Positions 15,870-18,947 of a stretch of 18,947 nucleotides of DNA are shown here, piece by piece; position 1 is the stretch's first letter; the number at the start of each line of letters is the position of its first letter. Source of the DNA: CAVQCX01 sp050050175 (GTDB lineage Bacteria > Pseudomonadota > Gammaproteobacteria > Chromatiales > Chromatiaceae); assembly GCA_050050175.1 (NCBI GenBank), contig JASFUT010000026.1, positions 1-18,947 of the forward strand, written 5' to 3'. The translations under genes were made by a program, and so were the position numbers. The notes beneath the pieces are model-generated. The model was not told the origin of the DNA, searched no databases, and saw nothing but the letters and a program-made list of their open reading frames with translations.

Positions 15870-16691
15870 ATGAGCGACATCCAAACCATTATCGTGGACG
15901 CCTTCGAGCGCCGCGCCGACATCACGCCCAGGAGCGTGGAGACCCGGGTGCGCGATGCCGTGGCCGAGGCCATCGAGCAGCTCGACGGCGGCAGGATCCG
16001 CGTGGCCGAGAAGCGCGACGGCGACTGGGTCGTGAACGAGTGGGTCAAGAAGGCGGTGCTGCTCTCGTTTCGCATCCAGGACAACTGGTTCATGAAGGGC
16101 GGGTTCACCAACTACTGGGACAAGGTCGAGCCCAAGTACGCCGACTACAACTCCCGGGAGTTCCGCGACGAAGGCGTCCGTGTGGTACCGCCGGCCACGG
16201 TCCGAAAGGGGGCCTACATCGCCCCCTCCTGCGTGCTCATGCCCTCCTACGTGAACATCGGCGCCCACGTGGACTCGGGGACCATGGTCGACACCTGGGC
16301 CACCGTCGGCTCCTGCGCGCAGATCGGCAAGAACGTGCATCTGTCGGGGGGCGTGGGCATCGGCGGGGTGCTCGAGCCCCTGCAGGCGGCGCCGACCATC
16401 ATCGAGGACAACTGCTTCATCGGCGCGCGCTCCGAAGTGGTCGAGGGCGTCATCGTCGAGGAGGGATCGGTGATCTCCATGGGGGTCTACCTGGGACAGT
16501 CGACCAAGATCTACCACCGCGAGACCGGGGAGGTCAGCTTCGGACGGATCCCCGCGGGCTCCGTGGTGGTGCCCGGTAACCTGCCCTCGAAGGACGGCAG
16601 CTACAGCCTGTACTGCGCGGTCGTCGTCAAGCGCGTGGACGAGAAGACCCGCTCGAAGGTGGGGATCAACGAGCTGCTGCGCGACATCTGA
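15870..16691 (+). CDS. dapD: 2,3,4,5-tetrahydropyridine-2,6-dicarboxylate N-succinyltransferase
   Basis: DapD transfers succinyl from succinyl-CoA to tetrahydrodipicolinate, the step immediately before DapC. The 273-residue product matches E. coli DapD (274). The N-terminal helical domain leads into a left-handed beta-helix of hexapeptide repeats from about residue 105 (ATVRKGAYIAPSCVLMPSYV) to 215, including the diagnostic NVHLSGGVGIGGVLEP and FIGARSEVVEGVIVEEGSV. The C-terminus (YCAVVVKRVDEKTRSKVGIN) is also typical. ATG 15870 has GGAG at 7-nt spacing. With dapC it supplies two consecutive steps of the succinylase branch toward meso-diaminopimelate; dapE, which would follow in the pathway, is not in the window. 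Confidence 0.98.
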   Translation: MSDIQTIIVDAFERRADITPRSVETRVRDAVAEAIEQLDGGRIRVAEKRDGDWVVNEWVKKAVLLSFRIQDNWFMKGGFTNYWDKVEPKYADYNSREFRDEGVRVVPPATVRKGAYIAPSCVLMPSYVNIGAHVDSGTMVDTWATVGSCAQIGKNVHLSGGVGIGGVLEPLQAAPTIIEDNCFIGARSEVVEGVIVEEGSVISMGVYLGQSTKIYHRETGEVSFGRIPAGSVVVPGNLPSKDGSYSLYCAVVVKRVDEKTRSKVGINELLRDI

Positions 16692-16725
16692 GCCGGAGAC
16701 GGATTGGAGCGAGGGCAGACCTGCC

Positions 16726-17076
16726 GTGATCACCCTCTACGGCATCGCCAACTGCGACTCCGTGCGCAAGGCGCGCCGCTGGCTCGACGGACGCGGGGTC
16801 GAGTACGCCTTCCACAACTACAGGAAGGCGGGCATCGACGAGTCGGTGCTGCGCGCCTGGGTGGCGGAGCTCGGCTGGGAGGCCCTGCTCAACCGCCGCG
16901 GCACGACCTGGCGGCGGCTGCCGGAAGCGGTGCGCAGCGCCGTGGACGAGGAGGGTGCGATCCGCCTCATGTTGGAGAGGCCTTCCATCATCCGGCGCCC
17001 GGTGCTCGACCTGGGCCACCGCCGGGTCGCGGGCTTCGACGCGGCGCTCTACCAGACCCTGCTCGCGCCGCCGTAG
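16726..17076 (+). CDS. yffB: ArsC/Spx-like protein of the YffB family
   Basis: This 116-residue thioredoxin-fold protein belongs to the ArsC/Spx superfamily and looks like YffB: ITLYGIANCDSVRKARRWL at the N-terminus, then FHNYRKAGIDESVLRAWV and ALLNRRGTTWRRLPE. It keeps a single active-site-type cysteine (Cys10, Cys-x-x-Ser) and lacks the extra features of a proven arsenate reductase, so arsenic reduction should not be assumed. YffB homologues are commonly linked to dap genes (dapE in E. coli), and here it follows dapD by 34 nt, suggesting co-transcription; the function in that context is unknown. The start is GTG 16726, with GAGGG about 10 nt upstream. Confidence 0.88.
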   Translation: MITLYGIANCDSVRKARRWLDGRGVEYAFHNYRKAGIDESVLRAWVAELGWEALLNRRGTTWRRLPEAVRSAVDEEGAIRLMLERPSIIRRPVLDLGHRRVAGFDAALYQTLLAPP

Positions 17077-17231
17077 GTCCACAAGGAAGTCGAGGGACCC
17101 GAGGGATCTGGAGAACACAGCTTTCCGCCCGCCGGAAAACCGCACGCGGGCAACCGTTGCCATCCGCGGGGGCTTTTGCTTGACTCGGGGAACGGGCTCA
17201 CCTGCCCGGCCGATCCCGGAGGCATTCCGCC
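17077..17231 (+). promoter_or_regulatory. yffB-Rieske intergenic region with hairpins and a possible dap-operon terminator
   Basis: This 155-bp gap contains a small perfect hairpin TTTCCG/CGGAAA (17122-17127 with 17133-17138). A second hairpin GGCAA-CCG-TTGCC (17149-17161) is framed by GCGG/CCGC and followed by GGGGGCTTTTGCTTG, a modest intrinsic-terminator candidate for dapC-dapD-yffB. TTGACT at 17180-17185 resembles a -35 but I see no -10 at the right distance. A good GGAGG precedes the next GTG. Confidence 0.3.
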
Positions 17232-17972
17232 GTGAGCGCCCGCCGATTCACCCGACGTTCTTTCGTGAAGATCTGCGCCGGCACCGCCGCCATGGTCGCG
17301 GCCGATCCCCGGGTGCTCGCCCGCCAGGCGGCGGCCCCCGACCCCTATCCGCCGGCCCGGCTCGTGAACTGGCACGGAGATCTCCTCTCGGCGGCGGACC
17401 TGGGGGTCGGCGAGACCTACCTGTTCCACTATCCCTATGTGAGCACTCCCTGCTTCCTCCTCGATCTCGGCGAGCCCCTGGAGCCGGTCGACCTGGCGAC
17501 CGAGAGCGGCGAAACCTATACCTGGCCGGGGGGCGTGGGGCCCCGGCGCAGCATCGTGGCCTTCTCCGCGATCTGCTCCCACCGGATGACCCACCCCGCC
17601 CCCTCGGTCAGCTTCATCAACTACCGGGGCGGCCCGGTGCGCTATCTGGACAAGGCGGAGCAGCCCCAGACCGGCGAGGGGGTCATCTACTGCTGCTCGG
17701 AGAAGAGCGTGTTCGACCCCAGGCGGGGGGCGCAGGTCCTGGGCGGGCCCGCCCCCCAGCCCCTGGCCTGCGTGGTGCTGGACTACGACGAGCGGACCGG
17801 CGCCCTGACCGCGACGGGCACCGCGGGCGCGGCGCTGTTCGAGCCCTTCTTCAAGAAGTTCGGCTTCCGGCTGATGCTGGCGCACGGCGCAGGCTATCGG
17901 GAGTCGGTGGGGGCATCCAGCACGACGGAGCCCCTCGCCGATTACACGGACAACCAGGTCCTCTGCGGCTGA
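17232..17972 (+). CDS. Tat-exported Rieske-like iron-sulfur protein with atypical second ligand box
   Basis: This 246-residue protein has a twin-arginine signal (TRRSFVK, residues 7-13, then a hydrophobic stretch to about 30), so it is probably exported folded with a cofactor, or anchored in the inner membrane facing the periplasm. A Rieske-like domain is centred on box I, AICSHRM (Cys115, His117), and box II, IYCCSEKSVFDP (151-162). Aligned to the classic CPCHGSxFD box, the first cysteine is kept (Cys154) but the ligand histidine is Glu157, with an extra Cys155. Both disulfide cysteines of bc1-type proteins are missing, and 36 residues separate His117 from Cys154. It may bind an altered cluster or none. 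GTG 17232 has GGAGG at 9-nt spacing. No partner cytochrome gene is in view; function unknown. Confidence 0.82.
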   Translation: MSARRFTRRSFVKICAGTAAMVAADPRVLARQAAAPDPYPPARLVNWHGDLLSAADLGVGETYLFHYPYVSTPCFLLDLGEPLEPVDLATESGETYTWPGGVGPRRSIVAFSAICSHRMTHPAPSVSFINYRGGPVRYLDKAEQPQTGEGVIYCCSEKSVFDPRRGAQVLGGPAPQPLACVVLDYDERTGALTATGTAGAALFEPFFKKFGFRLMLAHGAGYRESVGASSTTEPLADYTDNQVLCG

Positions 17973-17983
17973 GAGCTCAGCCG
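17966..17983. other. Stop-codon hairpin between the Rieske-like and ankyrin genes
   Basis: CGGCTGA (17966-17972) and TCAGCCG (17977-17983) form a perfect 7-bp inverted repeat around GAGC. Each arm contains a stop codon of one of the two convergent genes, which are only 4 nt apart. There is no T-run on either side, so termination by this element alone is uncertain. Confidence 0.4.
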
Positions 17984-18783
17984 GAGGGATCCCGGGCGCC
18001 GCGGAGCTCCGAGGCAACGTCGCTTTGCCCCTGCATCCGGGCGACGTCGAGCGGCGTGAGCCCGCTGCCCGTGCGGTGCGAGGCATCCGCCCCGTGGCGC
18101 AGAAGCAGACGCACGAGCGCCGGGTCGCCGTTGGCGGCGGCGTGGTGCAGCGCCGTCGCCCCGCTCTCGTCCTCGGCGTCCACGTCGATGCCGCCGGCGT
18201 CGAGCAGCACCCGCGCGGTCTCCTCGTAACCGCCCTCGACGGCCCTGATCAGGGGCGTCCCGCCGTAGATGTCGGCACCGTTGGGGTCGGCGCCGCGGGC
18301 GAGCAGCAGACGGACGGCAGCGGTCCGCCCCTTCGCGGCCGCGATGGTCAGCGCCGTCCAGCCGTTCGATGCCCGCTGACCGACCCGGGCCCCGTGGTCG
18401 AGCAGAAGCGCCAGCACCCCCGTGTCTCCGGAGACGGCGGCGTACATGAGGGCGGTCCCGCCCCGGGTGTTCTCCGCCCTGACATCCGCGCCCAGGGCGA
18501 TCAGGCGATGCACCAGCGAAGGCGGCCCCTGCCGGGCGGCCACCATCAGCGCGGTGGTGCCATCCGCCAGTCCCGCGTCCACCGGGGCGGCGCGATCGGC
18601 GGCGAGCCGCTCCAGCGCGGCGGTGTCCCGAGTGCGAAGCGCCTCCGTCCAGGCCCCGCCGGACGCCCAGGCGCCACCCGCGACCAGGGTGGGAGCGAGC
18701 AGGCACAGCACCTGTCTCAGCAGACGCCGGGACAGGGCCCGGGGGCGCGCCATGTCGACGCAGCAGGAAGCGTGGGATCGCAT
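17977..18783 (-). CDS. Exported ankyrin-repeat protein
   Basis: The 268-residue product carries five full ankyrin repeats and one partial, from about residue 74 to the C-terminus. Each shows the GxTALxxAAxxG...VxxLLxxGAD pattern (for example GWTALTIAAAKGRTAAVRLL and GATALHHAAANGDPALVRLL). Such repeats bind other proteins; the ligand is unknown. The N-terminal 40 residues include an Arg-rich stretch and a hydrophobic core (VLCLLAPTLVAGGAWA) ending in a good signal-peptidase site, so a periplasmic location is likely. The ATG at 18783 is chosen because GAGG lies 6 nt upstream; ATG 18753 would give a more compact signal peptide but has no ribosome-binding site. In some pseudomonads periplasmic ankyrin proteins accompany catalase; no catalase is visible here. 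Confidence 0.88.
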   Translation of the reverse strand: MRSHASCCVDMARPRALSRRLLRQVLCLLAPTLVAGGAWASGGAWTEALRTRDTAALERLAADRAAPVDAGLADGTTALMVAARQGPPSLVHRLIALGADVRAENTRGGTALMYAAVSGDTGVLALLLDHGARVGQRASNGWTALTIAAAKGRTAAVRLLLARGADPNGADIYGGTPLIRAVEGGYEETARVLLDAGGIDVDAEDESGATALHHAAANGDPALVRLLLRHGADASHRTGSGLTPLDVARMQGQSDVASELRGARDPSG

Positions 18784-18823
18784 GGACAACCTCGCGCTCG
18801 TTTGAGGAACAGACAGGGGGTCA

Positions 18824-18866
18824 TAAACGCGGACGGCGCCCAGGCAAGCCCCGGGCGCCGTCCGCG
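18824..18866 (-). terminator. Strong hairpin, likely terminator of a minus-strand gene beyond the right edge
   Basis: CGCGGACGGCGCCC (18828-18841) pairs perfectly over 14 bp with GGGCGCCGTCCGCG (18853-18866) around an 11-nt loop. Read on the minus strand the stem is followed by TTTATGA, a short T-run. This suits an intrinsic terminator for a gene ending near 18881-18887 on the minus strand, insulating the ankyrin gene from it. Confidence 0.55.
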
Positions 18867-18884
18867 CGCGCTGTCGGAGCTCAG

Positions 18885-18947
18885 CTAAGCCGTGCGCGGC
18901 TTGTCGGTCGCCCGGGGTGCGCCGCCAGCACGGGCGCCGCCGCCGGA
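18885..18947 (-). CDS. Possible C-terminal fragment of a minus-strand gene
   Basis: The minus-strand frame ending with TAG at 18885-18887 is open to the right edge and encodes a 20-residue Gly/Ala/Arg-rich tail ending TDKPRTA. A second minus frame ending with TGA at 18881-18883 is equally open, so the frame is not settled. The only support for a gene here is the downstream hairpin. No function can be assigned. Confidence 0.25.
   Translation of the reverse strand, partial: SGGGARAGGAPRATDKPRTA

Noticed and set aside
14580..16733. 717-codon minus-strand open frame antisense to dapC and dapD
   Set aside because: It covers two conserved enzymes on the other strand and reads as low-complexity His/Asp/Ala/Val/Gly-rich sequence.
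16726..17076. Arsenate reductase assignment for the ArsC-like gene
   Set aside because: The sequence is closer to YffB, has one active-site cysteine only, and the context is diaminopimelate synthesis rather than arsenic resistance.
17180..17208. Promoter for the Rieske-like gene based on TTGACT
   Set aside because: The sequence 16-18 bp downstream is GC-rich with no -10 resemblance.

Overview
The window is a GC-rich (roughly 65-70 % by eye) chromosomal segment that looks gammaproteobacterial. The gene order bamA-rseP-dxr-cdsA-uppS-frr-pyrH-tsf-rpsB, divergent from map-glnD and followed by dapC-dapD-yffB, is the order I know from Pseudomonas and many other Gammaproteobacteria. The high GC, the dapC/dapD proteins and the Tat-exported Rieske-like protein would suit a Chromatiales/Ectothiorhodospiraceae-like organism, but that placement is an inference from style and not from a marker search.

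Layout. Positions 1-9609 (minus strand) hold one long block read leftward from rpsB: ribosomal protein S2, EF-Ts, UMP kinase, ribosome recycling factor, undecaprenyl diphosphate synthase, CDP-diglyceride synthase, DXP reductoisomerase, the site-2 protease RseP and BamA, which is cut by the left edge. Spacing is tight, with 4-nt ATGA overlaps at pyrH/frr and cdsA/dxr. The exceptions are the 116-bp rpsB-tsf gap, which holds a strong hairpin, and the 160-bp rseP-bamA gap, which holds a promoter candidate and GC-rich hairpins. The block joins translation, nucleotide, isoprenoid/undecaprenyl, phospholipid and outer-membrane biogenesis functions.

Positions 9610-9834 are a divergent control region. 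It carries a good extended -10 promoter and a ~134-nt leader for rpsB, and the upstream region of map, whose ATG directly follows CCTCCT rather than a Shine-Dalgarno sequence. Positions 9835-13279 (plus strand) hold map and glnD (nitrogen signalling). An AT-rich island at 13291-13352 follows, containing a dyad with a near-perfect FNR/Anr-type box placed for a class II promoter. It precedes an unrecognised exported coiled-coil protein (13426-14073). A small VOC-family gene faces it on the minus strand.

Positions 14652-17076 (plus strand) hold the lysine/diaminopimelate genes dapC and dapD plus the ArsC-like yffB. Next is a Tat-signal Rieske-like protein (17232-17972) whose second box lacks the histidine ligand. 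It converges with an exported ankyrin-repeat protein (17977-18783). The right edge carries a 14-bp-stem hairpin, probably the terminator of a minus-strand gene that lies mostly outside the window.

Most of the window is conserved housekeeping. The items that merit a second look are the atypical Rieske cluster site, the FNR-type promoter driving an unknown exported protein, and the anti-Shine-Dalgarno-like leader of map. I saw no tRNA, rRNA, CRISPR array, insertion sequence or prophage, and no gene-free stretch exceeds 300 bp.
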